Assembly: GCF_042684865.1 (NCBI RefSeq) | Contig: NZ_JBHUML010000002.1 | Coordinates: 1,860,001-1,924,000 of the forward strand | DNA: 64,000 nucleotides | Direction of reading: 5' to 3' | From: Salibacterium lacus | Lineage (GTDB): Bacteria; Bacillota; Bacilli; Bacillales; Marinococcaceae | Part shown: positions 14,613 to 23,375 of the stretch, piece after piece | How the letters are laid out: each line of letters begins with the position of its first letter | How positions within the stretch are numbered: position 1 is the first letter of the stretch | Position numbers and translations under genes: made by a program | The notes under the pieces: model-generated | Databases searched by the model: none | Told to the model about the DNA's origin: nothing | The model's input: only the letters and a program-made list of their open reading frames with translations

Positions 14613-15134
14613 ATGAACGCTTTACAAAAAGGTCTGCACTATTTTTATAAAGTAGAAGAGGCGGTCATCGCCCTTCTGATTATCATTGCGACAGCGGTTT
14701 TGTTCTTCAACGTCATCATGCGGTTCGGCTTTGACACCAACGCCAGCTGGGCCAACGAACTGATTCGGTATGCCATGATCTGGATTACTTTCATCGGAAT
14801 GGCGATCTGTTTCCGTAAAGGAGTTCACGTCGGCATTGATTTTATCCTTCATTACTTATCCAAGCGTGCCACGAAAGTACTGCAGCTCATCGTTCATGTT
14901 CTTTCCATTCTGTTTCTGATTTTCCTGGGGTATTTCGGAATGGAACTTGTACTCTTTTCCATGAATACCGGTCAGATTACCCCATCTCTTGAAATCGCCA
15001 TCTACTGGGTGTACCTGATCATCCCGATTGGATGCCTGCTCTCCATTCTTCATCTTGTGACGCTTTCGATTCAACTGCTCATGGAGAAGGACGAGCCATC
15101 CTTGAACAACATGACGGAAGGAGATTCCGTATGA
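14613..15134 (+). CDS. dctQ: TRAP transporter small permease, DctQ type
   Basis: 173-residue membrane protein with four predicted segments, the first at about residues 17-37 (AVIALLIIIATAVLFFNVIM). The region FDTNASWANELIRYAMIWITF is the usual DctQ signature around residues 40-60, and FRKGVHVGIDFI follows. It pairs with DctM in the membrane. It overlaps the DctM start by four bases (ATGA), which couples their translation. Confidence 0.95.
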   Translation: MNALQKGLHYFYKVEEAVIALLIIIATAVLFFNVIMRFGFDTNASWANELIRYAMIWITFIGMAICFRKGVHVGIDFILHYLSKRATKVLQLIVHVLSILFLIFLGYFGMELVLFSMNTGQITPSLEIAIYWVYLIIPIGCLLSILHLVTLSIQLLMEKDEPSLNNMTEGDSV

Positions 15135-16408
15135 TTACATTACTGATCATTCTTATCCTTGCCCTGTTATTCATCAGTGCCCCGATTTTTGTATCACTCG
15201 GCCTGGCTTCGTTTCTCAGTGTGCTGTTCCTCAGTAACACGGAGCCGATGATACTCGTGCAGCGCATGTTTGCCGGGCTCGACCAGTTTGCCTTGATGGC
15301 CCTCCCGTTTTTCATTCTTGCTGCCAATATTATGGAAGGCGGCGGCCTGTCCGACCGGCTTCTCCGCTGGGCCCGCGCGCTTGTCGGTCACCTTGCCGGC
15401 GGTGTTGCGATGACGACCCAGGTGTCCAGCATGTTTTTCGGAGCTCTGTCGGGATCAAGTCCGGCTACCGTTGTTGCGATTGGTAAAATTATGTACCCCG
15501 AGCTCGTGCGCCGGAAATATGATCCTGCCTTTGCGGCCGGACTGCTGGCATCTGCCGGATCGATTTCCCTTATTATACCGCCGAGTATCACGTTGATTGT
15601 CCTCGCTTCCGTCGTGACGTCGGTTTCGGTCGGTGAATTATTTACCGCAGGCATTGGGGCGGGGCTGATTTTTGGCATTGTGACAATTCTCTATATTTAT
15701 GTTTATTCAAAAAAACAGAACCTTCCCCGGGACAAAAAGGCCACCTTCCGGGAACTGATGCAGGCAACGGTGAAAGCGTTCTGGGCGCTTTTGATTCCTG
15801 TTATTATTCTTGGCGGGATATACGCCGGTATTTTCACACCGACGGAGGCTGCCGGAATATCTGCGGTTTATGCGCTGATCATCAGTGTGTTTGTGTACCG
15901 GGAAATGACATGGAAAAAATTCTATGACGTCTGTGTCGAGTCTGCCGTGACATCCGCCCAGGTGCTTGTACTTGTCGCCTCCGCGCAGATTCTCGGCTGG
16001 CTTCTGACGAGATCAGGTATCCCGCAGCAGATCGCCGGTTACGTCACCGAACACGTCGGTTCGGTCCTTTTGTTTCTTCTGCTTATCAACATTGCCCTGC
16101 TTGTCATGGGAATGTTCATGGAAGGCATTGCCGCTATCATCATTGTGGCGCCTCTGATTTTCCCGGCAGCAGCCGGTCTCGGAGTGGATCCGGTCCACCT
16201 CGGCATTCTGATGATCTGCAACCTTGCCATCGGGATGTACACTCCGCCGTTTGGTATCAATATCTTCGTCACCCAGACGATTTCAAAATTGAACATGGTG
16301 GAAATGATTCCCGGTCTGAAACGATTTCTGGCCGTTCAGATTGCAGCACTTTTGATCATTACCTATGTTCCGGAATCAGCACTGTTTCTGCTCCATTTAT
16401 TTGACTAA
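15131..16408 (+). CDS. dctM: TRAP transporter large permease, DctM type
   Basis: 425-residue membrane subunit with about 12 segments, which forms the Na+-coupled transport channel. I start at ATG 15131, which overlaps the dctQ stop; a longer open frame from 15032 only runs through dctQ in another frame. Family blocks are PFFILAANIMEGGGLSDRLL near residue 57, FGALSGSSPATVVAIG near 101, GSISLIIPPSITLIV near 145, and MYTPPFGINIFV near 375. With DctP and DctQ it makes a complete TRAP importer. Confidence 0.96.
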   Translation: MITLLIILILALLFISAPIFVSLGLASFLSVLFLSNTEPMILVQRMFAGLDQFALMALPFFILAANIMEGGGLSDRLLRWARALVGHLAGGVAMTTQVSSMFFGALSGSSPATVVAIGKIMYPELVRRKYDPAFAAGLLASAGSISLIIPPSITLIVLASVVTSVSVGELFTAGIGAGLIFGIVTILYIYVYSKKQNLPRDKKATFRELMQATVKAFWALLIPVIILGGIYAGIFTPTEAAGISAVYALIISVFVYREMTWKKFYDVCVESAVTSAQVLVLVASAQILGWLLTRSGIPQQIAGYVTEHVGSVLLFLLLINIALLVMGMFMEGIAAIIIVAPLIFPAAAGLGVDPVHLGILMICNLAIGMYTPPFGINIFVTQTISKLNMVEMIPGLKRFLAVQIAALLIITYVPESALFLLHLFD

Positions 16409-16430
16409 GACATGAATTGGTGGGAATAAA

Positions 16431-18044
16431 ATGACCATATCGCTGCAGGATGCCATGAAAATAGGAGGACTCCGCGAATGCCGGGTGATAGCCGGATACC
16501 AGGGACTTGATGCCGAGATCCGGTACGTCACCATTATGGAAGTTCCTGATATTGTCCGCTGGCTCAAGGGCAATGAACTGATGTTAACCAGCCTGTACCC
16601 TATTAAAGACGATCCCGAGGCTCAAAAGCAGCTGATCAAGCAGCTTCACGAAAAAGGAACATCGGCGCTTGCGATTAAACCGAACCGTTTCGTGGAAGAT
16701 ATCCCGCTGCCGATTCTTGAAGAAGCTGAAAAATACGGCTTTCCAGTTATTGAAATCCCGGAGCCGGTCAGCTATCTGGATATACTGTCTCCGGTCATGA
16801 ATACGATTTTCGACCGGAAAGTCGTGCTTCAGGAAGATCTGGAGGAAGCGTACCGGCTGTTAAACGAAGTTTCCTTAAATGAACCAGGAATTCAATCTCT
16901 GATTGATATTTTAACGCATTTGACAAAACATAATATTGCTATCGAAAGTCTTGTCTCTTTTGTGGACACACCGCTTTTAAACAGTCCTTTTCAGGATTTC
17001 AAGCATCAGCAGATCGAGGAGCTCGAACACGTGCAGCGGCCGATCCGGCTGAAACGCAGGCACGAAGAAGCAGGACCGGTCAGTTGTATTACCGCCCCCA
17101 TTATTGTGGACGGCACATTGTACGGAGCCATTTCCAGCTGGGATGACGCGCAGGAACACATTGAAGCGGATCTTGCCATTCTCGAACGCGCCTCGTCGGT
17201 GCTTGCTCTTGAGTTCATGCGCCGGAAGGTCCGCTATGAGGTCGAGCTGCAGTATAAGAGTGATTTTTTCCGGGCATTGTTCAGAGGCAGCACATCCCAT
17301 ACGAAAGATCTGGAAGAAAAAGCGCGGGGATACAATATTCTTCCGGAACGGTGCTATATGTGCTGTGCCGTTTATTTTGAACAGGCAGACACAGCAGGAA
17401 CCTTTCTTACCGATCATATGACAAAGCTTGAGATGATTATTCATCACATCGAACCGCACGCGGTCGTTGGAATGATGCATCACGTGCTTTATATTCTCTA
17501 TCCGACGAAAGGAAAAGGAGAAGAAAGAGCGCTGATTGACATGAACCGTTTCATCCGTGAATTCGAGAAAATGTTTGCCAAAACACCGTTTGCCGGGACC
17601 GGCAGAGTCAGCAGCAACAGTTTCAGCGAACTCCAGGAATCGTTTGAACAGGCCGAAACGGCTTTGTCGATCAGCCGCACTCTTCACCTTCAGGACAGCC
17701 GCCCGGTGCATTACGATGAACTCGGCGTATATCGTCTCCTCGCGCAGGTAAGTGAAGAGGAGGAGCTGACCAGATTTTACACCGAAACGGCCGGTCTGCT
17801 CGCCGAATATGATGATAAGCACAATCTCGAACTCATCCGCAGCGTGGAAGAATATTTTTATCATAACGAATCCGTGTCAGCAGCAGCGGAAAGCCTGTAT
17901 ATCCATGTGAACACCCTGAAATACAGACTTCAGAAAGTAAAAACATTAACCGGCTGGAGTCTTCAGGATTCCGAAGGAAAATTAATGATCCAGCTCGGTT
18001 TAAAGATCGGGCACTATATTCATCATGGTTATCGCCAGCGATAA
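16431..18044 (+). CDS. PucR-family transcriptional regulator
   Basis: 537-residue cytoplasmic regulator. It begins with a PucR N-terminal domain (ISLQDAMKIGGLRECRVIAG, then EVPDIVRWLKGNELMLTS), followed by a middle region with a GGDEF-like/CdaR-type fold and a C-terminal helix-turn-helix (SVEEYFYHNESVSAAAESLY and IHVNTLKYRLQKVKTLTG near 480-515). B. subtilis PucR controls purine and ureide catabolism genes. Here it stands between a TRAP importer and carbamoyl-amino-acid and pyrimidine-type enzymes, so it is the likely local activator and senses a pathway intermediate. Confidence 0.94.
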   Translation: MTISLQDAMKIGGLRECRVIAGYQGLDAEIRYVTIMEVPDIVRWLKGNELMLTSLYPIKDDPEAQKQLIKQLHEKGTSALAIKPNRFVEDIPLPILEEAEKYGFPVIEIPEPVSYLDILSPVMNTIFDRKVVLQEDLEEAYRLLNEVSLNEPGIQSLIDILTHLTKHNIAIESLVSFVDTPLLNSPFQDFKHQQIEELEHVQRPIRLKRRHEEAGPVSCITAPIIVDGTLYGAISSWDDAQEHIEADLAILERASSVLALEFMRRKVRYEVELQYKSDFFRALFRGSTSHTKDLEEKARGYNILPERCYMCCAVYFEQADTAGTFLTDHMTKLEMIIHHIEPHAVVGMMHHVLYILYPTKGKGEERALIDMNRFIREFEKMFAKTPFAGTGRVSSNSFSELQESFEQAETALSISRTLHLQDSRPVHYDELGVYRLLAQVSEEEELTRFYTETAGLLAEYDDKHNLELIRSVEEYFYHNESVSAAAESLYIHVNTLKYRLQKVKTLTGWSLQDSEGKLMIQLGLKIGHYIHHGYRQR

Positions 18045-18050
18045 AAAAGA

Positions 18051-18118
18051 AGTCTATATTATGTCTGTGAAACCGAGGTTGTCCAAGCCGTCAGAATATT
18101 AAAATGTATATATAGACT
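18051..18118 (+). promoter_or_regulatory. Inverted repeat upstream of the carbamoyl hydrolase gene
   Basis: AGTCTATAT (18051-18059) and ATATAGACT (18110-18118) are a perfect 9-bp inverted repeat 50 bases apart, spanning the 130-base gap after pucR. The right arm abuts a TATAAAA run. It may be a two-half-site operator for PucR acting on a promoter for the enzyme genes. Confidence 0.45.
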
Positions 18119-18177
18119 ATAAAACGGTTATTACACGATAGGCATGATATCGATTCTTATAAGAAGAGGTGGACATG

Positions 18178-19440
18178 ATGAGTTTGGAACGTATCGATGA
18201 GTGGCTCGATCAGGTGAATCAGATAGGAAAAACTTCCGCTCCCGGTCTGTATCGTCTTGCGTACACTAAAGAAGAACAGGACGCGCTGGATATCTTCCGC
18301 GGGCTCTGTGAAAAGGAAGAATTGAGTGTACGTGAAGATGCGGCCGGTAATCTGATCGCCCGCCGGGAAGGAACAGCTGATGTTCCTGCGGTTGCTATCG
18401 GCTCTCATCTGGATACAGTCTACGCCGGCGGACAATATGACGGTACACTGGGTGTCCTCGCCGGTCTGGAAGTCATCCACCGCTTGAATGAGAAAAACAT
18501 CCAGACTACACACCCTGTTGAAGTCATTGTATTCCGGGCCGAAGAGTCTTCCCGGTTCGGCACCGCCACGATCGGCAGTAAGCTGATGAGCGGAAAGGCG
18601 GATCCTGCGAAGCTTGCGTCCCTCAAAGATAAAGATGGAATCACGTTTCCTAAGGCTGTAGAACAGGCAGGTTTTTCATTCGAACAGCTCGCTGAAGCAA
18701 AGCGGCCGCAGACAGACATCAAAACCTTTATGGAACTCCATATTGAGCAGGGGCCGGTGCTTGAAAACAAGCAGCTCCCGGTTGGTATTGTGACAGGTAT
18801 CGCGGCCCCGCTCCGGCTGCGCGTACTCGTCGAGGGAAAGGCGTCCCATTCGGGCACAACCAGTATGGATATGAGAAAAGATGCTCTGCCCGGTGCTTCT
18901 GAATTAATCCTTGAGCTCGAATCCGCGGCCCGGAGCGAAAAAGATAATCACACGGTCGCCACGGTCGGCAGCATTGAAGCTTCTCCCGGCGCCATAAACG
19001 TCATTCCGGGAGAGTGCCGCTTCGACGTTGATATTCGAAGCACTGATACCGCTTCCCGCGAGCGGGTGTACCAGCGCTTTGTACAAGCCGCCGGGCATGT
19101 GGAGCAGACACGCGGACTGTCCATCCAGATGGAGACACTGTCAGAAGAATCACCGGTTCCTCTTTCATCCCGGATTCAGGACTGCTTGAAAGAGGAATGC
19201 ACGAACCTGAATCTGACCCCGGTTTTTATGCCGAGCGGTGCCGGGCATGACGTGATGAACATGGCGCAAAAGTGGCCGTCCGGTCTTCTTTTTGTCCCGT
19301 CGGTTAACGGACTCAGCCACCATCCGGAGGAATTCACTGCGCTGACTCATGTGGTGGAAGCCGTGGATGTTCTCGAACAAGCGGTACGCACCGAGGCAGA
19401 TGAAGGCCGTACTAAAAAATACGTGGAGGTGAGATCATGA
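18178..19440 (+). CDS. M20-family N-carbamoyl-L-amino-acid amidohydrolase (ureidosuccinase candidate)
   Basis: 420-residue dinuclear metal hydrolase of the allantoate amidohydrolase/N-carbamoyl-L-amino-acid hydrolase/beta-ureidopropionase group. Metal ligands are visible: H77 in GSHLDTV, D88 in GGQYDGTLG, E122/E123 in FRAEESSRFG, H188 in ELHIEQGPVLE, and a C-terminal His in LSHHPEEFT. The dimerisation insert with GKASHSGTTSMDMRKDA is present. It hydrolyses a ureido acid to an amino acid, CO2 and NH3. Beside PyrK, PyrD and a dihydroorotase-like enzyme, N-carbamoyl-L-aspartate is the best guess for the substrate. Start ATG 18178 is set by the GAGG 8 bases upstream; ATG 18175 is possible. It overlaps the next gene by ATGA. 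Confidence 0.93.
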   Translation: MSLERIDEWLDQVNQIGKTSAPGLYRLAYTKEEQDALDIFRGLCEKEELSVREDAAGNLIARREGTADVPAVAIGSHLDTVYAGGQYDGTLGVLAGLEVIHRLNEKNIQTTHPVEVIVFRAEESSRFGTATIGSKLMSGKADPAKLASLKDKDGITFPKAVEQAGFSFEQLAEAKRPQTDIKTFMELHIEQGPVLENKQLPVGIVTGIAAPLRLRVLVEGKASHSGTTSMDMRKDALPGASELILELESAARSEKDNHTVATVGSIEASPGAINVIPGECRFDVDIRSTDTASRERVYQRFVQAAGHVEQTRGLSIQMETLSEESPVPLSSRIQDCLKEECTNLNLTPVFMPSGAGHDVMNMAQKWPSGLLFVPSVNGLSHHPEEFTALTHVVEAVDVLEQAVRTEADEGRTKKYVEVRS

Positions 19441-20228
19441 TGAAGCAGCACCTCCTGCCCATTCTTACCAATGTGCAGGTCTCCAAGCGGTACTGGCATA
19501 TGACAATCGATACGTCCGGAATGGCCGACGACATCGAACCCGGCCAGTTTTTTCATATCCGTTGTTCCGATGGAGCATTCCCGTTTCTGCGGAGACCTTT
19601 CAGTATTTACCGGATTAACCGGGAAGACGATACAATCGAGTTTCTGTACCTTGTTAAAGGAGAAGGCACGAAAGATTTAACAAAAAAGCAGCCCGGGGAT
19701 ACTGCTGACCTTCTCGGCCCGCTCGGCTACGGTTTTAAGCTGGACCCCGGGTACGATGAGATCCTTCTTACTGCCCGCGGCGTCGGCATTGCAACACTTG
19801 CCGCTCTCGCCCAGGAAGCCGGACGCAAAGGCGTGCGCTGCACCGCCATATTAAGTGCCCGTTCGAGAAATGATCTGCTTGCCGCCGAGACCCTTCAGGA
19901 TTTCGGAGCGGAAGTTCACAACGTCACCGAAGAAGAAGGCACGAGCGATGTGGACTCTGTGGAAACGAAGATGCGCGATATCATCGAACGAAAAGACGTG
20001 GACGCCCTGTATACGTGCGGATCACGCCGGCTCTCGCGCCTCAATCAGCGGCTTGCCGCTGAATACGGACTCCCCGGTGAAATTGCGTTGGAAGAACAAA
20101 TGGGGTGCGCCATGGGGGCCTGTTTTGCCTGCGTCTGTGACCTTGAGGAGGAAGAAGGGAAATACCGCTCGGTGCGTGTCTGCCTGGAAGGACCGGTATT
20201 TCCGCTTGAAAAGGTGGTGATTTCATGA
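19437..20228 (+). CDS. pyrK: Dihydroorotate dehydrogenase B electron-transfer subunit homologue (PyrK)
   Basis: 263-residue FAD and [2Fe-2S] protein. RRPFSIYR (residues 52-59) is the FAD-binding motif. The NAD-binding segment near 113-120 is ARGVGIAT, where the family usually has GGGIG, so it is slightly divergent. The iron-sulfur ligands are C224, C229, C232 and C249 (pattern C-x4-C-x2-C-x16-C), all present. In class 1B enzymes this subunit links NAD(H) to the PyrD flavin. It overlaps both neighbours by four bases, so PyrK and PyrD are made together. In this setting it may run in the reducing direction, using NADH to reduce orotate. Confidence 0.92.
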   Translation: MMKQHLLPILTNVQVSKRYWHMTIDTSGMADDIEPGQFFHIRCSDGAFPFLRRPFSIYRINREDDTIEFLYLVKGEGTKDLTKKQPGDTADLLGPLGYGFKLDPGYDEILLTARGVGIATLAALAQEAGRKGVRCTAILSARSRNDLLAAETLQDFGAEVHNVTEEEGTSDVDSVETKMRDIIERKDVDALYTCGSRRLSRLNQRLAAEYGLPGEIALEEQMGCAMGACFACVCDLEEEEGKYRSVRVCLEGPVFPLEKVVIS

Positions 20229-21139
20229 CCTCGGAACGAAGCCTGCGTGTATCCATCGGTTCTCTCACTCTCTCAAACCCTGTCATGCCCGCATCAGGAG
20301 CATTCGGTCCGGAAATGCACGAAGCTCTTGATTTTAACAGCATCGGTGCGATTGTTCCAAAGAGTATTACGAAGTATCCACAGCCGGGCAACGATACCCC
20401 GAGAGTATGTGAAACCCACGGCGGTATGATCAATTCGATCGGCATTCAGTCCAAAGGGCTGGACGCTTATCTCAGCAAAACCATTCCGGAGTTTTCCGCC
20501 TACGATGTGCCTTTAATCTCCAGCATCTCCGCGGAATCCATCGAGGAATTCGTTGAGATGTCCGATGTACTTGGTAATCATCCCGATATTGATGCACTCG
20601 AGTTGAATATATCATGTCCGAATCTGAAAGGAGACGGTCATGCCTTTGGAATGGACGCTGATGTAACGTATGAGCTGATGCAGCGGGTACGGAAGGTAAC
20701 AGATGTTCCGCTGATCGCCAAGCTCACCCCGAATGTGACGAGTATTCAGGAGATTGCAAAAGCGGCGGATGCAGGCGGTGCGGATGCGCTGACCGTTGCC
20801 AATACGATTCTTGCCATGGCAATCGATACCGAATCGAGAAAACCGATGGTCGGCAATGTCATGGGAGGTCTGTCCGGTCCTGCGGTGAAACCGATTATGG
20901 TACGGATGATTTATCAGACCGCCCAGGTGACCGACCTCCCGATTATCGGATGCGGCGGCGTGATGAACGGAAACGACGCCATCGAGATGATGATCGCCGG
21001 CGCTTCCGCGGTGCAGGTCGGAACAGCAAGTTTCATCACCCCGACCGCTCTCACCGATGTCATCGAAGAAATTCGTGATTATATGGAGCGCCATGATATC
21101 ATGAACATTAACGATCTCACCGCAGCGGTGGAGGTCTAG
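20225..21139 (+). CDS. pyrD: Dihydroorotate dehydrogenase class 1B catalytic subunit homologue (PyrD)
   Basis: 304-residue FMN TIM-barrel enzyme of the length usual for PyrDB. It carries NPVMPASGAFG near residue 18, PKSITKYPQPGN near 45, INSIGIQSKG near 69, the class 1 catalytic base C131 in ELNISCPN, and the FMN phosphate site IIGCGGVMNGNDA near 240. The Cys base and the partner PyrK mark it as NAD-linked class 1B. The biosynthetic pyr operon (pyrR-P-B-C-AA-AB) is not around it. The neighbours are catabolic enzymes and a transporter, so I infer orotate reduction to dihydroorotate rather than pyrimidine synthesis. A dihydropyrimidine dehydrogenase role is an alternative. Confidence 0.92.
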   Translation: MTSERSLRVSIGSLTLSNPVMPASGAFGPEMHEALDFNSIGAIVPKSITKYPQPGNDTPRVCETHGGMINSIGIQSKGLDAYLSKTIPEFSAYDVPLISSISAESIEEFVEMSDVLGNHPDIDALELNISCPNLKGDGHAFGMDADVTYELMQRVRKVTDVPLIAKLTPNVTSIQEIAKAADAGGADALTVANTILAMAIDTESRKPMVGNVMGGLSGPAVKPIMVRMIYQTAQVTDLPIIGCGGVMNGNDAIEMMIAGASAVQVGTASFITPTALTDVIEEIRDYMERHDIMNINDLTAAVEV

Positions 21140-21174
21140 AAACGAAAGCTTCCGCCGAGGTGGAAGCTGTTTCT
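21139..21174 (+). promoter_or_regulatory. Hairpin between pyrD and the dihydroorotase-like gene
   Basis: GAAAC and AGCTTCC (21139-21153) pair with GGAAGCT and GTTTC (21162-21173). A short T-rich tail (TTTCTT) follows. It may be a partial terminator that lowers expression of the downstream genes. Confidence 0.55.
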
Positions 21175-21204
21175 TCCCCTATTCTCATACAGAAAGGATG
21201 ATAC

Positions 21205-22629
21205 ATGTTGGCATGGCAGCAGCGTATTAAAAACGGCACTATTGTAACAGGAAAAGAAACGTATCAGGCGGATATTTATGTGCAGGATGATAAGATTGCA
21301 GCGATTACAACAGAGAAACTTCCGGGGGAAATCGATGAAGACATCGATGCTTCCGGGAAGCACGTATTTCCCGGTTTCATGGATACCCATATTCATTCGC
21401 GTGATCCAGGCCCCACCCACAAGGAAGATTTCACACATTCCACCAGAGCCGCAGCAGCAGGCGGTCTTACGACAGTATTTGAAATGCCGAACACGAATCC
21501 CCCTGTTAATGACGCCGCCCATTTTGACAGCCAGCACGAGCATCTCGGAACTCAGGCAAGCGTGGACTTCGGGCTTTGGGGCATCTGTCTTGGCCATCTA
21601 AACGAAGAACATATCCCGGATCTTCACGACAAAGGCGTCATCGCATTTAAATTCTTCTGGGGCTATGCGGTTCATGCAGAAACGTATCAGCTGATGTATA
21701 ACTACAAGCCCGGCATGGAAAACGTTATCCCGCCGTTTCATGACGGTGAAGTATACAAAATGATGGAAAATGTCGCTAAAACCGGTCAGGTGTTTGCCGT
21801 ACACGCTGAAAACAACGACCTTATCCAGACGCTCACGTCACGGGTGGAAGAGCGAGGCGGCTCCACGTATGAAGACCTGCTCGAAGGCCGTCCGGCGCTC
21901 GCAGAAGTATTGACGGTTCAGACCGGCATTCAAATGGCACGGGCCACCGGCGTCCGTTTTCACGTGCTCCACGTCAGCGCCGGCGAATCCGTCCGCCTTA
22001 TCCGTAAAGCGCAGCAGGAAGGGCTTCCTGTCACTGTTGAAACATGTCCGCATTTTCTGTTCTTATCGGCCGAAGACTTCGACCGGGTCGGACCGAAAAT
22101 GAAAGTGTATCCGCCGGTCAAACATAAATCGGATCAGGAGGAGATCTGGAGAGGCATCGCCGACGGTACGATTTCCCACGTATGCTCCGACCATGCCCCG
22201 CATACGCAGGATGAAAAAGACGGCAGCCTCTGGTCGATACCGGCGGGCATGTGCGGCATCGAAACACTTGCCCCGCTCATGCTGAATGCGGTAAGTGAAG
22301 GACGCCTTTCCCTTCAGCGCGCCGCCCAGCTGCTTTCCGAAAATCCAGCCCGTCTGTTCGGTATCGCTCCGCAGAAAGGAACGATGCAGCCCGGGTCGGA
22401 CGCTGACTTTACCATTGTCGATATGGACAAAGAAGGCACGATTCAGCAGGACAACCTCCACAGCAAGAGCAAAATGACAGCCTACGACGGTTTTCCAATC
22501 AAAGGATGGCCGGTACAGACGATTGTGCGGGGCCGGACTGTCATGAAAGACGGAGAGATGGTGTCAGAAGGGCACGGCACGCTCATTCAACCAACAAGCA
22601 CAGGGCAGACGGTACATGGCATATCCTAA
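21205..22629 (+). CDS. Dihydroorotase-like cyclic amidohydrolase
   Basis: 474-residue zinc TIM-barrel enzyme of the dihydroorotase/allantoinase group. Metal ligands are H62 and H64 (MDTHIHSRDPG), carboxylated K149 (AFKFFWGY), H200 (FAVHAENN), H256 (VLHVSAG) and D329 (CSDHAPH). The substrate-carboxylate residues of dihydroorotases, R66 and N96 in MPNTNPP, are present, whereas allantoinases usually have MPLN in place of MPNT. It is longer than biosynthetic PyrC (about 430) owing to an insert near 152-180 (ETYQLMYNYKPG). The likely reaction is dihydroorotate to N-carbamoyl-L-aspartate; an allantoinase or hydantoinase role is less likely but not excluded. It overlaps the next gene by 14 bases. 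Confidence 0.9.
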   Translation: MLAWQQRIKNGTIVTGKETYQADIYVQDDKIAAITTEKLPGEIDEDIDASGKHVFPGFMDTHIHSRDPGPTHKEDFTHSTRAAAAGGLTTVFEMPNTNPPVNDAAHFDSQHEHLGTQASVDFGLWGICLGHLNEEHIPDLHDKGVIAFKFFWGYAVHAETYQLMYNYKPGMENVIPPFHDGEVYKMMENVAKTGQVFAVHAENNDLIQTLTSRVEERGGSTYEDLLEGRPALAEVLTVQTGIQMARATGVRFHVLHVSAGESVRLIRKAQQEGLPVTVETCPHFLFLSAEDFDRVGPKMKVYPPVKHKSDQEEIWRGIADGTISHVCSDHAPHTQDEKDGSLWSIPAGMCGIETLAPLMLNAVSEGRLSLQRAAQLLSENPARLFGIAPQKGTMQPGSDADFTIVDMDKEGTIQQDNLHSKSKMTAYDGFPIKGWPVQTIVRGRTVMKDGEMVSEGHGTLIQPTSTGQTVHGIS

Positions 22630-23362
22630 TTCAACGTCCAAGCTGATTCAGAACCACCGCTCCATCCGGCGTTTCAAAGAAGATCCGGTGCCTGACGATA
22701 TGCTTGGGGACATTATACGTTCCGCCCAGTGGGCCCCTTCATCCCACAACGTGCAGGCATACACGATCATTTCTGTCACCGATCCCGCTGTCCGAAGCCA
22801 ACTGGAAAAGTGGTGCGGGCCGCAGCGCTACGTCGGCTCCGCACCGGTATTTCTCGTCTTCACCGCTGATTTTCACAAACATGAAATGATCAGTGAAGAA
22901 CAGGGGACAGCTTTTGAAATGGAGGAATCCGAAAATGTACTTGTTGGTGCAGTCGACGCCGCTCTCGCCGCTCAAAATGCTTTCATTGCCGCTAAATCGT
23001 ACGGTCTCGGCGGTGTCATGATCGGCGGCATCCGCAATCGCCCGTATGACGTGGCGCGGCTTCTTAAGCTGCCGAAGTGGACCTTTCCTGTCATGGGGAT
23101 GTGTCTTGGCTTTCCGGAGCACCTCCCCGGACAGAAACCACGGTTCCCGCTATCCGGTGTCCGGCATGAAAACCAGTATGACGAGCAGCGGATCGAGAAC
23201 GCGCTTTCGGTGTTTGACGCATCCACCCGTGAGTATTACCAAAACCGTCCGTCCAACCCGAAATCACAAAGCTGGACAGAACAGATGGCCTCCTACCTCT
23301 CGGCTCCCCGCCGCCCGCAGATGACCGATTTTCTGAAAGATCAGGGGTTTACTTTAAAATAA
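22616..23362 (+). CDS. NfsA/FRP-type nitroreductase or flavin reductase
   Basis: 248-residue FMN oxidoreductase of the nitroreductase fold. HRSIRRFKEDPVPDD (near 14-28) and SAQWAPSSHNVQAY (near 36-49) are the FMN-binding motifs, GGVMIGGIRNRP lies near 131-142, and MGMCLGFPEH near 160 is typical of the NfsA/YcnD branch. Such enzymes use NAD(P)H to reduce flavins, quinones or nitro compounds. Its start lies inside the end of the dihydroorotase-like gene, so it is part of the operon, but no step in the proposed orotate route needs it. Confidence 0.92.
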   Translation: MAYPNSTSKLIQNHRSIRRFKEDPVPDDMLGDIIRSAQWAPSSHNVQAYTIISVTDPAVRSQLEKWCGPQRYVGSAPVFLVFTADFHKHEMISEEQGTAFEMEESENVLVGAVDAALAAQNAFIAAKSYGLGGVMIGGIRNRPYDVARLLKLPKWTFPVMGMCLGFPEHLPGQKPRFPLSGVRHENQYDEQRIENALSVFDASTREYYQNRPSNPKSQSWTEQMASYLSAPRRPQMTDFLKDQGFTLK

Positions 23363-23375
23363 AGGAGAATGCAGC

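Noticed and set aside
15032..15130. N-terminal extension of DctM
   Set aside because: It reads dctQ out of frame; the ATG at 15131 overlaps the dctQ stop in the usual way.
21205..22629. Allantoinase (purine ureide pathway)
   Set aside because: PucR and an M20 hydrolase favour it at first, but MPNTNPP and the HIHSRDPG Arg fit dihydroorotase, and no other ureide gene is present; it stays a secondary possibility.
18178..22629. Reductive uracil degradation (PreTA, dihydropyrimidinase, beta-ureidopropionase)
   Set aside because: PyrK/PyrD are of the class 1B dihydroorotate type and not PreT/PreA (no extra 4Fe-4S ferredoxin domain), and the amidohydrolase is not of the dihydropyrimidinase type.
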